64,000 bases of DNA from Theobroma cacao (lineage: Eukaryota > Streptophyta > Magnoliopsida > Malvales > Malvaceae): NCBI RefSeq assembly GCF_000208745.1, contig NC_030854.1, positions 2,022,936-2,086,935 on the forward strand, given 5' to 3'. The position numbers and the translations under genes were made by a program. Positions 48,081 through 63,516 of this stretch are shown here, piece after piece. The stretch's first letter is position 1; each line of letters opens with the position of its first letter. The notes under the pieces are model-generated. The model did not search any database and was not told the origin of the DNA. It saw only the letters and a program-made list of their open reading frames with translations.

Positions 48081-49958
48081 CTACCGCCTTAAGCTCTCCA
48101 CAATGTAGTCCGCGTACAGATTCCTTCAGAACAGAATGTTGAAATGAAATTAAATCTCTATTTTTGAAACCGTGTTAAAGTGACCAAATGGACATGGACA
48201 TGAGAAGAAAGTTTAAAAAGGAAGAATCACAAGCTGCAATGCAACCCCACTGGGGTCTTTCCACTTTTTCTGATATATAAAAAGAACGTGATATGTGCAT
48301 GTACATCTCATGACAGAGAGGCAAAGGGAATTCGAGACAGGAAACTATCACTTACATGGAATGCTGGATTGCTTCGTAAGCAGTAGTGGCTGGCAGAAAG
48401 TCGTTAACAGCAACTTCCTTGTTCTCATTCTTCTTGTCTAAAAGATTTATCAAGGAAAAATAAAGTTAACACGCTTCAGATAAAGAAGCAGTTTCAACAG
48501 CACTTGCTTTGCTAATAAGAATAATTAAACTTACAGTCTTCAAAGAAGCGACGAATCTCAGCCAAACGGTGAGGTGGAAGATCCTTGATATCATTGAAGT
48601 GACGATACTCAGGATCATCAGCACAGACAGCAATAATCTTGTCATCTTTCTCACCCTACATTCATAAACAGTTTATCTTATTTGCTATCAAATATATATC
48701 CAAAAGTCAGATAGGAGTATTTTGATCAGTGGTTGATTCATACCTGATCAATCATAGGCATCAGACCTATAGCTTTTGCCCGAAGAAAGCATCCTGGTTG
48801 AACTGGTTCCTGCATGTGTTTCAATGGTAACATAAGTATTGCCTTAAAAGCTATCGAGCCCTTGAATATGCAACACATAAGTACTGCTTATGGCATCGGC
48901 AGGTGTATGGCCAACATAATTATGTTACTCAATCATTCACTTTATGGACCATGTCAATCACAGAGTGAACTGTATAAACCAATGTAATACAATAGAGTTT
49001 CAAAGCATGAAACATGCTATGCAACCATGCATTAACTATGATAACTTACGATAAAAATGTGCATCAAACAGCATACCTGCATAATAATCAGGACATCCAA
49101 GGGATCATTGTCTTCACAAAGGGTACGAGGGATGAAACCATAGTTGTGAGGATAAACAACTGATGAGTAAAGCACACGATCAACCTGCAGATTTATGCAC
49201 CATTTATCAGACTTCAGAAACCAATTAGGAATCTATAAGGTGTAGCAAGTACATTGAAGACTACAATAGGAGTCGTAAAAGGTAATTACCTTGATCAGAC
49301 CGGTTTTCTTGTCAAGTTCATATTTCACCTTGCTCCCTTTCCCAATTTCAATTACCTGCACATATTAACCATGTCTTCAGTATAATAGTCAAGAACTCTA
49401 AAATGCTTTGCTTATGAAGACTTTATTATCTTTCAATTTTAAATGAATTGCACAAATGTCAATTCTTCATTCATTTTCCCAAATAAATCCCAATCATGAT
49501 AACTGAGAAATATGGCCATGTGAAAAGATCTAAAAAGCCAAATGTCTACAATAAATGTGTTACAGACAATCAAATATGAATACATTTTGTACCAAATTAT
49601 GAAGCATTTCATCTGATGTAAGACATGCTATTCAAAATGTCAATGTTACTGATTAGGGAGAAGGTAAAGTTTTGTATACTTACACAGTTGAAAACCATCG
49701 GAGCTCCAGGTCCTATATTAGAAATTAAAAATAGTACAAAAAGTAGTACATTAGATTTACAACAAACTGATAGGAATCGCTAAAAAACGAAACTATACAC
49801 TGCTTAAGTTGACATTGCATACCAATCTCAAGATCATGCCATGGGTGAGCAGCAACAGACCTCCTGGTCATTGATGAAAGGATCCTTTCATTCAAAGGAG
49901 GATGTGAAGAGTAGTGAGAGTCAGAGGGCTTGGTTGGAGTCTCAATTGGTGGAGCCAT
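48081..49958 (-). CDS. PPA: Soluble inorganic pyrophosphatase
   Basis: Family I soluble PPase: hydrolyses pyrophosphate to two phosphates in the cytosol, pulling biosynthetic reactions forward; Mg-dependent. Eight coding exons: 49823-49958, 49684-49712, 49290-49355, 49077-49184, 48744-48809, 48535-48655, 48356-48437 and 48081-48123. They sum to 651 bp, 216 residues, the size of plant soluble PPases. The signature is [11 protein letters not shown], with the metal-binding aspartates at about 102, 104 and 107. Other active-site parts are [14 protein letters not shown] and [10 protein letters not shown]. The last exon encodes [13 protein letters not shown]. There is no transit peptide, so it is cytosolic rather than the plastid type. 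A GTG just before the ATG is not the start. A 969-bp leader intron (49961-50929) precedes it. Confidence 0.96.
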
Positions 49959-51100
49959 CACTGTGAGTTACAAACAATGTATAAGTAACTATTTTACAAG
50001 CTGTAGAATCAAATTTACTGCACTAAAAAGTATATAGCAAGGACTAAAAATTTCATACAAATTCATCAAGTTAGAAGTAAGCAACGAGAAAAAACAATGA
50101 TCACAAATGTGTCATTGATCTGTTGCAATTTTTTAATGTTCCTTTCATTTTATCGATCATATTGCTTAACCAACTAAATGTTTGTAAAACTAAGCAACTA
50201 AAATATAATTGTCATTTCACTTCCACTAAAAATCTTAAGATTTGCATTCCGTACGGAGCTTCTCTGCTTGAAAAGCTTTTTCTTAGCTGCAGAGTATCAT
50301 CACATATAGCAATCAACAAACAGTTGAAGGCACAACTCTCAAGAACCCAAACGAAAATGGGAAGAAAAACCAAAGAACTCTGCATATATTAAAACATTTC
50401 CCACTCTCTGTTTGGTAAAGTAAGCAGAGAATTTTTGTTTTCAAAACCAAAAAAGATTTCGTAGCAGAGCTCTCGCACAGCGATTCCACGGTTGATTTTT
50501 TAGCAAAATGTTTTAGAATCAAATAAATCTACGATTACAGCATAGCAAACACAGATCTACAAAGCTACTACCACTTAAATCAACACAAAATGCTAAAAGG
50601 AGAAAATACAGAACGAAAGCCAACCAAAACTAAATATTCGTTGAGAAATTTAAAAAAAAAAGTGATTTCAGCTCAAGATCAACGCCAGATGATTCTTCAC
50701 CAGCATAAATAAACAAGTAAAAAAAGAAAAAAAACTAATTTCAGATAAATTTTTATCAAAAAGAAGGTAAAATATATATCTCGGGACTCGGATTCAACGA
50801 TTCAGTCAACATCCAAGTTACAACGAGCAGAAGCAATTAGATCCAAAAACTGAGCAGAAACAAGAAGAAACCGAGCAGAAAAATGAAAAATCAACGATCC
50901 GAACGCTGAAAGAGGGACTTGAAACGCACCTGCAACGGTTTCAAGCTCTTCCAGAATGAAGCTTTCAAGAAGTTAAAGGAAAAAACGCACAGATCTCAAA
51001 AACAAAGAGAAAAAAGAGAACAGGTAAAGAGAGAAAAAGAAGAGTAATGAGATGAAGGAATGAAACCCTATAGGACGCTTAAGTAGAAAAGGAGCAAAGA
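49959..51100 (-). other. Pyrophosphatase leader intron, leader exon and promoter
   Basis: The leader intron has donor GTGCGTTTC (after TTGCAG) and acceptor ACTCACAG two bases before the ATG. The leader exon lies right of 50930 in a GA/GAAA-rich stretch on the plus strand. Long leader introns often raise expression of housekeeping genes; that is inference. Confidence 0.6.
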
Positions 51101-53559
51101 AAGCTGTACGTGTTCCCGCTCTCTTTCCTCGTTACCATTTAAAGGCAACCCCCCGACCCCAAAAGAGAGAAAAAAAACAAAGAATACTATTTCAATCAAT
51201 TTAATTAAATAAATAAAAAGAAAAAAAAAAGTTGCAAAGAGGAAATTCCTTACGTTTCAATGCTGTGAGAAATAAAAAAAAAAGGAATCGCGGATATTCT
51301 GCGGAAGCGAATAAGTCGTGGTTCCCAGTTGCAATATCCGAGATTACGCGTCGTCTGGTGATTGGGTGGTTAGAGTGACGGAGCAAAGTAGAACCCACTG
51401 GGGACAGAGACGGACTTCCTAACGGTCGTGCGGTGCTGTTTGGGATTTTAGCCCCCTATATGCTGGACGGTGAGGAGTCTCTGTTACGGCTTCTTTATTC
51501 TCCAAAATGGTTGGGTAGCTGAAAAAGATAAAATATATTACACATTGTCAATGTGGCGTGTGGCGGACACCTATCCTCTGTTTGTGGGACCCTTTTTCTC
51601 TAATCACAATTTTATTTTTTAAAAACCACTAGTAATTTTTTATTGACAAAAGGGTGAATATAAGACTATTTTCATAATGTAAATTATTTAATAAAATATT
51701 ATTTCATTAAATAAAATAAAAATTTATATTTGATATTACCGTGTACTGTAATAAAGTTTTTACAAAGTTAATATAATATCACGTAAAAATGAAAGGAATA
51801 CATACCTTAAAAATGTCGGTGTATAACGTCCATGTAAGAATAATTATGTTTGTGAGGTGGAAAAGGTGATCACGAAGCAAGCTAAAGCTTCCAGAATGAA
51901 TGAAGACCGTGAAGATATTTTCAATCTTATCATGCTATATGCGTTGGAGCTTCGTAGGAAAAGCCTATCCATTACTAAAAGGCTGGCCAGCAGCGGGTTG
52001 ACTTCCCAAAACCTACCAGTCTCCCCGTATTCTATTTACTGGCTCTCGGCTGGCTGCATATCCTGCAAACACAAATAAACATAAACAACCAAAAAGGGAT
52101 GCTGTTGATACTTAATCCTAGTCCTGTCTCCTGTCGTGTACACGGTTTGAATTTGATTATTAGTAATAATCTTTTGTTGACGCAGGCAACGGACAACGGT
52201 CGAATCATGAGTGGAGTCTTTCAGCCCACCCACTTTGTGGGTGATTTGTTCAATTCCTAATTTGCGGAGTAAATTCTTTCATTTCTTTTTTTTATTATTT
52301 CATGCTTACTTACCCTCCATTTGTCATCTGTTTCCATCGGACCAAGCTTCTCCCCAATTTAGGCTAATGTCAGCATTTTTCTTTATTTTTTTTAAGTGGG
52401 CTGCTGGGATATAATGGGGTTAGTTGTTAGATTTGGACATGTACTTTAACTGTAATTATTTTAATAAATTTCTTAATTTAAAATAATTATTTACTAAAAT
52501 TATAAGGTGACTATTGAGAAAGTGAGAATCAAATCGGAAAGAGTGAGAGTTGAGAGAGAAGCTCTCACTAGTCCAAGTATGAGCCAAGAAACTTTCTCCT
52601 CTCGTTGTAATTGCGAATGACATTTTCATGATAAGATAACATTTTTAGAAATGTCATGGAGGTGTCATGGAAATGTCATTATCATTAATTAAATGCTTAG
52701 AAATATTAGATAAATCTTAACTTAATTGAAAATCAATACACATTAATTATTTTTTTTCATTTTATTAAAATAAATTAAAACATTCTAACTAGTTATTTTC
52801 TCTATTATTTCGATGAATATTGTTAATGTATGGTAAATAAATCAACTTTTCCTATTGTCGTTGAAACTAAAAGTTTCATCAACATTCCTTTTTCCGGATG
52901 AAAACTAAAAAAATATGACTTGAGGATAGGGCATATGATGAGTATTTTCAAACAATATCGACAAGGAAAGAAGATCTTATTACATATTTAAATGATTGAT
53001 CACAATGAAATGTGGCCAACCATAAAACATTACGAGCAATTGTTTATAAACGTGTTTTGCATGTTTTGATATATAATTACGATCACGTTTAACCACCATC
53101 GTCCTTTATCAATAAAATTGTATTTTAATATTTTGCCTTTTAATAAAGCAAATAAAACTAATGAAATCTTTATCTTCTTTAAGGAATTGAGCCTAAGCTT
53201 TTTGCTTTGTTTGAATTGTTCTTAATTTTGGAGTATTAAAATTTTAAGACGTATCAAAATTATAAGCAATTGTAATATCTTTAATTTAATTGATGTGAGA
53301 TTTTATTATTATTATCTTATTACTTCTTTTATGTGTACGTAAAGATAATGAATCTATCACAGTACAATAATAAAAAAGATAACATTTCGATATTATGTTA
53401 TTTTTACAATAGATTATTGACTTGATTTATGTAAAATTTTTGATATAATACTTGAAAAAATCCTTAAACTATGTAAAAAAAATTCAAATATCACAATGCT
53501 AAAACAAAATTTATCATAGTTCAAATATCACAATGCTATAAAAAAATGTTAAACTATGT
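51101..53559. other. Intergenic, no gene seen
   Basis: Promoter-like GC-richer sequence to about 51450, then AT-rich DNA. Small open frames (such as 51857-52078) show no domain. Near 52648-52670 GTCATGGAGG and GTCATGGAAA repeat. Nothing supported. Confidence 0.4.
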
Positions 53560-53875
53560 AGTATTATTGTAGAGAGTGAAAAATGTTATATTACTATGTA
53601 TCATGCCGTGTGATTATGTTATCATGTTATGTCATTATTTTTTGTGACATGTTAACAAGTCACGTTAAAGTCACATGGATATAAAATAACAAGTGACATT
53701 TTAATTAAATCGATAATTAGTTATAAAAATTTATTTGACTTAGAATAAATATATAAAAACTTATTTGACTTAAAATAAAAATATAAGAGTTTAATTAAAT
53801 ATAATAAAATAATAAAAAATTATTTTAATTTTTTCAAAATAATTTAATAATTTGATTTAAATATTATATAAACAA
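53560..53875. repeat. AT-rich foldback repeat, copy 3
   Basis: Central strings TTTTTTGTGACATGTTAACA and AAGTCACATGGATATAAAAT, then the right arm TTATAAAAATTTATTTGACT and GTTTAATTAAATATAATAAA, close to the right arms of copies 1, 2 and 4. Borders approximate. Confidence 0.5.
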
Positions 53876-54740
53876 TTTTTATTGATACATCTGTACGGAA
53901 ATCTTATTCAAATATCTTAGAACCAACTTGGTTTGAGAAAAAAATTAGTAGTTACTTCCATAGACGCTCACACAAAATATCTTAAGCATTTATGAAAATG
54001 GTAGATCTGGGACACTTGTTAGGTGATGCAGGCTTTGGCTAACATTCAATGCAGCTTTATCCATCTCCATAAAATGCAATAAATGTATTGGATTTCACCA
54101 ATCATATTTAATTTTTGGAGCTAAATTTTTAATCCATATTTTGATGTTTGCCAAATTTATTTTCTTTCTTATGTCTTCCTTGAATCATAGATTAGCAGCC
54201 AAATATCAAATTTTGGTCTGTCAAAATGCATCGTAGGAAGAAGACTTGGTAACCGATAGTTTTGATACCAATCCTCGATCTGTCAATTTGCTCATATTTT
54301 TCAGTGTGGCTTTGTACCAATAAATTTATGAAATAATAAGTACAGTAGTGACACAAATCGTATGCTTTGCAATTGTTGCTCATCCTTACATAAAAAAATC
54401 TTATAAAATTGATTATAAAGCACAATATCACAATACTATAACAAAATTTATCATAATCTGTTACTATAACATGATGACATAGGACTATAAAAATCAAATT
54501 TTTACTAAATCGAATTGTCATAAATATGTTTGAGAGTTAAAAGTGAGCTACAATATTTTAATTTATGCTTAGTGTTACAGAACACTTGTTTATAGTTTAC
54601 TGACGATGAAATAAATTTTTTAATGAAGATTGAGTCCTTTTGCTGGTGATCAATGATTTTATTTGAGTTGGGGAAAGAAGGAATAAAATAGTAAAGGCAG
54701 AGTACATGTATATTTTTTTCTTCAAAGAATAAAATTTGAC

Positions 54741-55080
54741 GCTTTGAGTACTGAGCCACGCCTGAAAAATTCATATGTGGCGGTCCCTTTCCCTAAGGTA
54801 AAACAAGCAGAAAAAGGATGGATTGAACCCAGATGTCACCTGGATTCAGCCACCATTTTCATTGAGCTTTCCAATTTGGCGACTTTGGGTAGCGTTCATT
54901 CCCCTAACGAGAATGAGCACCAATGCCTCACGGCATTTATCCAAGAATTTGAAAGCTTGACGGAACGCAGAGCACTAGAATTTTACTTTCGAGTTCCACT
55001 AACCCTCCCCCTGATTCCATTCTTCCCCAGCTCGTCCTGTCGCGGCTGACCAGCTAACCCTTCACGGGAAAGAAAACGAA
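54741..55080. other. GC-richer island with an unrecognised open frame
   Basis: Between AT-rich flanks, 54744-55049 (plus) is open for 101 codons with a protein-like composition but no domain I recognise. The abrupt change in base composition and the end in CTTCACGGGAAAGAAAACGA suggest a gene fragment or a transferred organelle piece rather than an intact gene. No splice or promoter evidence. Confidence 0.2.
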
Positions 55081-55599
55081 TGAAGTTTCTTTAGCATTTG
55101 TCACATATATACAGTGCATATACTTTATTTGAAAACGAACACATGCTTCTGTCCAGGTGCCCAGATTCACGTCAACTAGATGACTAATTTACGAACTGAA
55201 CATTTAACAGAAAATGACATTTGGGCAGTCTGGAAACTTGATCGTAAACTTAAGGCTGCCTTTTTGATTGGGCAAACAGACCATATAAGTCCATAATGGA
55301 GCCATCGAATGGCTGAGTTTAAGTCTTGGTAAGGATCGTGGTGATCTGGAAGTTTAAACCCGAGCTTGCAAAAGCCTTCCTACCCAGAGGAATCAGCCAT
55401 CAAGCTAAGGAAGAGATGGGCAATCTCAGGTTCGCTTGGTGCTAGTACCAGTGAGCGGTGTGGTTGAGACGAGAGAATTGAGATAATGGCCACATAATGT
55501 AATTGAGCTTCGTAAGCTGGCGATGGCGAGTGAGCTTTAGCCCAGTTTTTAATTGCTTTTCATGCTGATACCAAATTGCTGTAAAATATCTCTTAACGG

Positions 55600-56015
55600 T
55601 ATTATGAAAAATAAAAAGTATAATATTTATATTTTTTAATTATTAATAAAAATTAAAATAATTTTTAATTCATTCAATTTAATTTTTATATTATTTTTTT
55701 TAAATTTTATAATTAATAATTAATTAAATTATTATTAATCAAAATATTATTTATTATTTTTTATATGAGATGACATTCACATTATATTAATGTAAAAATG
55801 ATAAATATCGTATGATTATATTATTATATTATATTAATATATTATATTATAATAATATTATAATATATTAATATATCTCGTAATATAAAATAATAAATAA
55901 TATTTTAATTAATAATAAATAATTAATTATTAATGTAAAAATTTATTTAATTTAAAATAAAAATAAAAATTAATTAAAAATAATAAAAAATTATTTAAAT
56001 TTTGTAAATAAAAAC
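55600..56015. repeat. AT-rich foldback repeat, copy 4
   Basis: Arms are rough reverse complements: the left has AAATTTTATAATTAATAATT, the right AATAATTAATTATTAATGTA and AAATTTATTTAATTTAAAAT. The centre is a run of ATATTAT palindromes. GAGATGACATTCACATTATA corresponds to the GTGACAT centre of the other copies. Confidence 0.5.
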
Positions 56016-57680
56016 CATATTTCCTATAACAAAAAAACGCGTTACGAAATTCATCTACACGAAAAGTATTACTACTTGTCAATTTAGAAGGTATTATTAT
56101 AATCAAATGACGATTTTGACGGCAAACAATGCAATCAGGTAGACCATATTGGCCGGGTCCTAATATTTGAAAGGTTGACATTTGCATGTGGATACATTAT
56201 TTTTCTTTGACTATTAATCTCCGTAATAACTAAAATTGGAATTATGCGGTGTTCGTCAAACTGACTGTGATTTTAGAAGGTCTTCCTTTGCCGTGTGGCA
56301 TGGAATTGATTGACCGATGCAAATTTCGCTTGACATTTTCTTTTAAAATTGAAATTGTTTTCTCAGCAACGCCAGGGGAAAACCGCCATTGAAACCCTTT
56401 GGCAACTGTCCTCGCTGACCACCTGCCCACGGTTTGGCCCATCTCTGTTCCCACTTGACCAAGTCTTGGGACTTTGACATTTGTATTAGGCCCGGATACA
56501 CTTAAATAGTATAATAATGCAGGTTGCAAAAGTTTGGGTTGGGCCAAGTGTTAATAGGTTCCCTAAGTCTGAGCTTATATTACGTTAAACAAGTTTAAAG
56601 AAAAATTAATTATTTATTATGAAATTTTTTTATGTACCTATTAAAATAAATATTCTTTATTTAATCAGGTATAGTATAAAATAAATAATTAATTCTTTTT
56701 AATGCTTAATAAACCAAACACTAATCAACAATGAAGACGAATCTGGTAAATATCTGGAAACCGGTCGATTAGACATTCTAGATATTGTAGTCCCCCATAG
56801 GTAATAGTGTTAGGCATTGATATTCCTTTCCATTTATTTATACTTCCTATGCCATTGTATATTCTTCACTTACGTCGGTTCAGGTTTAATGCTGGGAACC
56901 TGGCGCAGATAATGATGGTACTTGCTGCTTAGAATATTATGTTTTACTTTTTCAATGATGAATATATTCTAATTTTATTCTTATTATTAACTTTGAAGCA
57001 CTTCGACTTTTAAAATAAAAAAGTTATTTATTTATTTATTTTTTGCAAGAAAATTTGTTTCTTTTTTCAAAATTTAAAAAAATTTAAATTGTAAAACATC
57101 ATCTTAAATCTCGAAGTGCATTCTTTGCTTGCTGCATCCTTGGTTTTAGATACCCAAATCCAATGCGTCTATCACTAGCTAAACGGTGCCGTTTAACTAA
57201 CAGCTAAGGAAAAGCCCAGTCGTTTTCTTGAATCAGCTATTTTCTGTCCGTTGACGAGTAATTAAAAAAAAAAAAAACCCGTCCGTTAGATCCACACATA
57301 TCTCAACACCCAATATCAATCCAACGGTTGGGAGTCGAATCCAATAACTTATTTCTCGACGATACTCTCCGCTCTCAATTCTTTTTCTCTCTCTCAAAAA
57401 GAAAAAAGTTTTTTTTTCCAACGGCCGACCGGTGCTGACGTACCAGAGACGCTTCCCTCCTCATTTCTCTCATCTCCCCTCACCAGATCTCACTCTTCTT
57501 TTCCCTGATCCGGTATTGCTTTCCTTTCAATTCACCATAAAATTAAAACCATTTATTTCTATTTCTTTTACCTTTTTTTTTCTTTTTTTACATTCATTAT
57601 TTACGTCTAAGCCTTTTATTTTTCTTTTCTTATTGGTCTAGGGTTTATTTGTTCGTTTCAATAGATTTTGTTCTATTTCC
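56016..57680. other. Spacer and RABE1 promoter
   Basis: 56016-57100 has no supported gene; a 101-codon open frame on the minus strand (56242-56547) shows no domain. The RABE1 leader is probably the pyrimidine-rich CTCTTTTTCT/TTTCTTTT segment at 57450-57680. A telo-like TCTAGGGTTTA occurs at 57638-57648, common in leaders of growth-related plant genes. Confidence 0.4.
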
Positions 57681-60374
<2,694 letters not shown>

Positions 60375-61076
60375 ACAAACTATGTTGAGGATGAGATCTG
60401 AAGGGTACATTCCCTTCTCTAGGAAGCCGTTTTGGACCGGGAAAACTAATTTTGTTACAACTATAATGTTCATGTTTGTATTGTTCTGCCTATCATTATT
60501 TCGTATCTGCTACTCTTTGGTGTGAATTTTAGATCCTTGGTATTTTGCAAAATTAATTATATTAGATTATTTTTCCTTAATAGCATCCTGTGTGTTTGAA
60601 AGAAAATTTGTTCTACCATTTTGCTAAATGGAGTTGAAATTAAGGACTGCTCTAGTAATTTGGTGACGAATAGGGAAACCAACACGTTAGTTGAACTATA
60701 TGTGAATGAGCTTGATTTAAGTTTATGTTTTCGAACAATATGTCAAAATTTGTTTAATAAACAAAGGTGTGTTCGATTCCATTGTGTTCAACAACAATCT
60801 CTTCTATTGATGTGGTATGTTATTATTCATTTCCCACGTTGCATTTGCAAGGATGGGATCGGATGTCACCTCATTTCTTTGCTTTTTATAATTAAAGGTG
60901 TGAAGTGTCTGTCAGAATATAAGTGTCTTATCTGCAGAATATAAATCTGGTACATTGATTCTCTTGGTACTGTGTTAATGCGAAATCATCTGAATATATG
61001 TTTTTTGTCCCTATCATGAGCATCATTTGGGATGAGAGTCGTGTGTATCTAAATCGTTTGAGAACTTAAACCAGAT
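60375..61076. other. RABE1 3' UTR and spacer
   Basis: 3' flank of RABE1. The open frame at 60621-60944 has no recognisable domain and is not supported as a gene. Confidence 0.4.
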
Positions 61077-61524
61077 GTCACGGTCGGCGGAATTGTTGCA
61101 TGCACAGTTCGTAAGATTCGTTGGAACAGCAGTACAAACAGGTGTCGCACACCTCTTAGGGTCAAAACTCAATCTTGGGTGTCATGGTCCTAGTGTGGAT
61201 CATGTGAATGCCACATTGAAGAGTATGCTCCCAACTCCCAGTGGGTAGAGCCATAAGTCCCATGACCAAGAGATACTCTCAACGGGAAGTCAAGAGAGGA
61301 TGCCATGGTCTTCGAGGAGAGCCATTAATCTTACATCGGTTTTGTACTTGAGAAACACAGGGCATATAAGAATTTACACATACATTGATTATGTATCAAA
61401 GTGATATTAGATATAAAAGAATTCACATCATCTTCAACCTATGAGATATTTTTTGTGAGATAAAATTTTAAGACTAAGGGATCAAAGCGAACAATATTTC
61501 ACAGGAGATGATATGGATCGTGAC
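61077..61524. mobile_element. Solo-LTR-like element
   Basis: 448 bp starting TGTCACGGTC and ending GATCGTGACA, so the termini are TG...CA and form an inverted 10-mer with one mismatch. The inside is GC-richer than the flanks and holds CATCGGTTTTGTACTTGAG and ACACAGGGCATATAAG, strings that look like an LTR promoter with a TATA-like box. No clear target duplication. A MITE is the alternative. Confidence 0.4.
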
Positions 61525-61699
61525 ACTAGGCCAATATTGATTAGGGGCCACTGAAAACCAATGGGCTGTAGACAACTATGGGTTGCGCAACTACATAAGG
61601 AAATCACACAGGAAGCTTGAGTTGCATGGAATAACTTGCAGGGAAGAATATGACTGGGGCTAGAATTCTTGTGTATAACTATTATTTATTTTACTTGCA

Positions 61700-62548
61700 T
61701 TTGGACTTTAGGTTAGTCGTAAAATATTTTTTTATTTAAATCTCTTGTTATCTATTCTAATTATACTAGACCATTAGAAGTAAAGTTGTTTTATGATTAG
61801 GGAAAACTTATTATAAATAGGACCTAGGGCTTTAGAAAAAAAATAGTTAATTGCCTCAGTAGTCTTTACATTCAAGCATTCTAACATTCATAGGTTATTT
61901 TGCTTAGAATCTTAGTTATTTGTATCTCTTGGGAGTAATATAATTATTTAGGCTAGTTGTAGAATATTTGTTTGTTATCTATTCTAATTATACTAGACTA
62001 TTAAAAGTAAAGATGTTTTATGATTAGGGAAAACCTATTAGAAATAGGACCTTAGGGCTTTAGAAAAAAAATAATCAATTGCCCCAGTAGTCTTTACATT
62101 CAAGCATTTTAGCATTCATAGGTTATTTTGCTTAAAATCTTAGCTATTTGTATCTCTTGGGAGTAATACAATTATATAGGTTAGTCATAGAATATTTATT
62201 TATTTAAATCTCTTGTTATCTATTCTAATTATACTAAACCATTAGAAATAGAGTTGTTTTATGATTAAGAAAAACTTATTATAAATAGGACCCTAAGGTT
62301 TTAGAAAAAAAATAGTCAATTGCCCCAATAGTCTTTATATTCAAGCATTCTAACATTCGTAGGTTATTTTGCTTAAAATTTTAAATATTTGTATCTCTTG
62401 GGAGTAATACAATTATTTTTCCCGAAGTCTTTTTTTCAAGTTTCATTTATATTGATTTCATATTATAGCGCAATATTCTAAGTTAGGCTTGCTTAGGCTT
62501 TTTGTTCCTAAGTCTTAAGTGCCACACAAATAGGTCCAAGCTCATGAC
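61700..62548. mobile_element. LTR-like sequence with triplicated 227-241 bp segment
   Basis: Three tandem copies: TGTTATCTATTC recurs at about 61746, 61973 and 62214. Each holds ATAAATAGGAC or a variant, then TTGCCxCAGTAGTCTTTA, then GTATCTCTTGGGAGTAATA. After the third copy, sequence runs to CTCATGACA, directly before a primer-binding-site-like motif at 62551. This fits a 5' LTR (copia-like in style) whose promoter part was triplicated. No gag or pol frame follows. Confidence 0.55.
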
Positions 62549-62550
62549 AA

Positions 62551-62562
62551 GTGGTATCAAAA
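62551..62562 (+). other. Primer-binding-site-like motif (initiator tRNA-Met type)
   Basis: GTGGTATCAAAA resembles the TGGTATCAGAGC primer site used by many plant LTR retrotransposons. Related strings, GGTATCAGAGC (62613) and TATCAGAGC (62681), recur just downstream. Suggestive, not proof. Confidence 0.4.
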
Positions 62563-62722
62563 CTAGATATCGCTTGTAATTGTCATTATATTCCACACTT
62601 TTTCGAAGAAAGAAGGTATCAGAGCAATGCTTCTTAGAGCTAAGTATTACAATAAGAACCCTTTTGTGCTCTGACGTTCTTTATCAGAGCAATACTTTCT
62701 TGAGCCAAGGAAATCTCACTTA

Positions 62723-63516
62723 GAGCCTGTTTGGCTTAAGTTTTTTTAGCTTAAAAACTTAATAGCTTTTATGAAAAATAATATTTTTAAAATTAAGTTA
62801 AAACTGTTTGGTAAAATAAATTATATAAGTTATAATTTTGGTTAAAATTATCATAAAGAGTATTCATGCTATCATCAATCGTCTAATAAATTACAGCGAA
62901 ACAAATCTGTTTTGAGTTTATATACAATATAAGATGTTAAAATCAAACAAATCTATAAAAAAATGAACGAACTCTCAAACTTATATAATAATAATAATAA
63001 TAGTATTAGATTTTTGTTGATCAGCAAACAATTAGACCATGATGCTTTAATTTCTCAATAAAGAAGAAAAAAGAGAAAACGATGCATTTGACATTAAAAT
63101 CCTTTGGTGAAGAAGAGAGAAAACTTTTAAATAGTATTTGAATGTAGTTTTGAATTTTGAGTTTTCGTTTTTCTTAATTTTTGTAAGAACTAAAAAATCT
63201 TGAATTCTTTTGTTTTTTTTTCTAGTAGTCTTTGTAGAGAGAGGTAAAAGAAAGAGAGATCGCGATTTGCGTTGAAGAAAAGTGATTTGCAAAGAAAGGT
63301 TGATTGAAAGTAAGGGGTATTTTTTTAAAAACTAGCGTGTTTTTAAAAGAAGATAAGAGAAAGCTCCTATTTGGAGTTTTTTTAAGCTTTTTTTTTTTAA
63401 TTTTGTTCTTTAAAAAAAAAAGCTATTTATTTGAAGAGCTTCTTAAAAATCCTGTTTGACTTGATTTTTGCTTTTAAGAGGTAAATAAACTGAAAAAAAT
63501 CATGCCAAACAGGTGC
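62723..63516. mobile_element. Tourist-like MITE, copy 2 (longer)
   Basis: 794 bp, flanked by TTA on both sides (62720-62722, 63517-63519). Left end GAGCCTGTTTGGCTTAAG; right end, reverse-complemented, GCACCTGTTTGGCATGA. It shares long internal stretches with copy 1 at 15340, such as TAAGTTATAATTTTxGTTAA and AAGAGCTTCTTAAAA, but carries about 350 extra bases in its centre. No transposase frame. Confidence 0.65.

Noticed and set aside
54192..54774. Two overlapping minus-strand frames in AT-rich DNA
   Set aside because: Products are Ile/Phe/Tyr/Asn-rich, as expected from AT-rich non-coding sequence.
56242..56547. 101-codon minus-strand frame
   Set aside because: No domain, no promoter or splice support, and composition not clearly coding.
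60621..60944. 107-codon frame downstream of RABE1
   Set aside because: Lies in 3' flanking sequence, Cys/Leu/Ile-rich product without a domain; likely chance.
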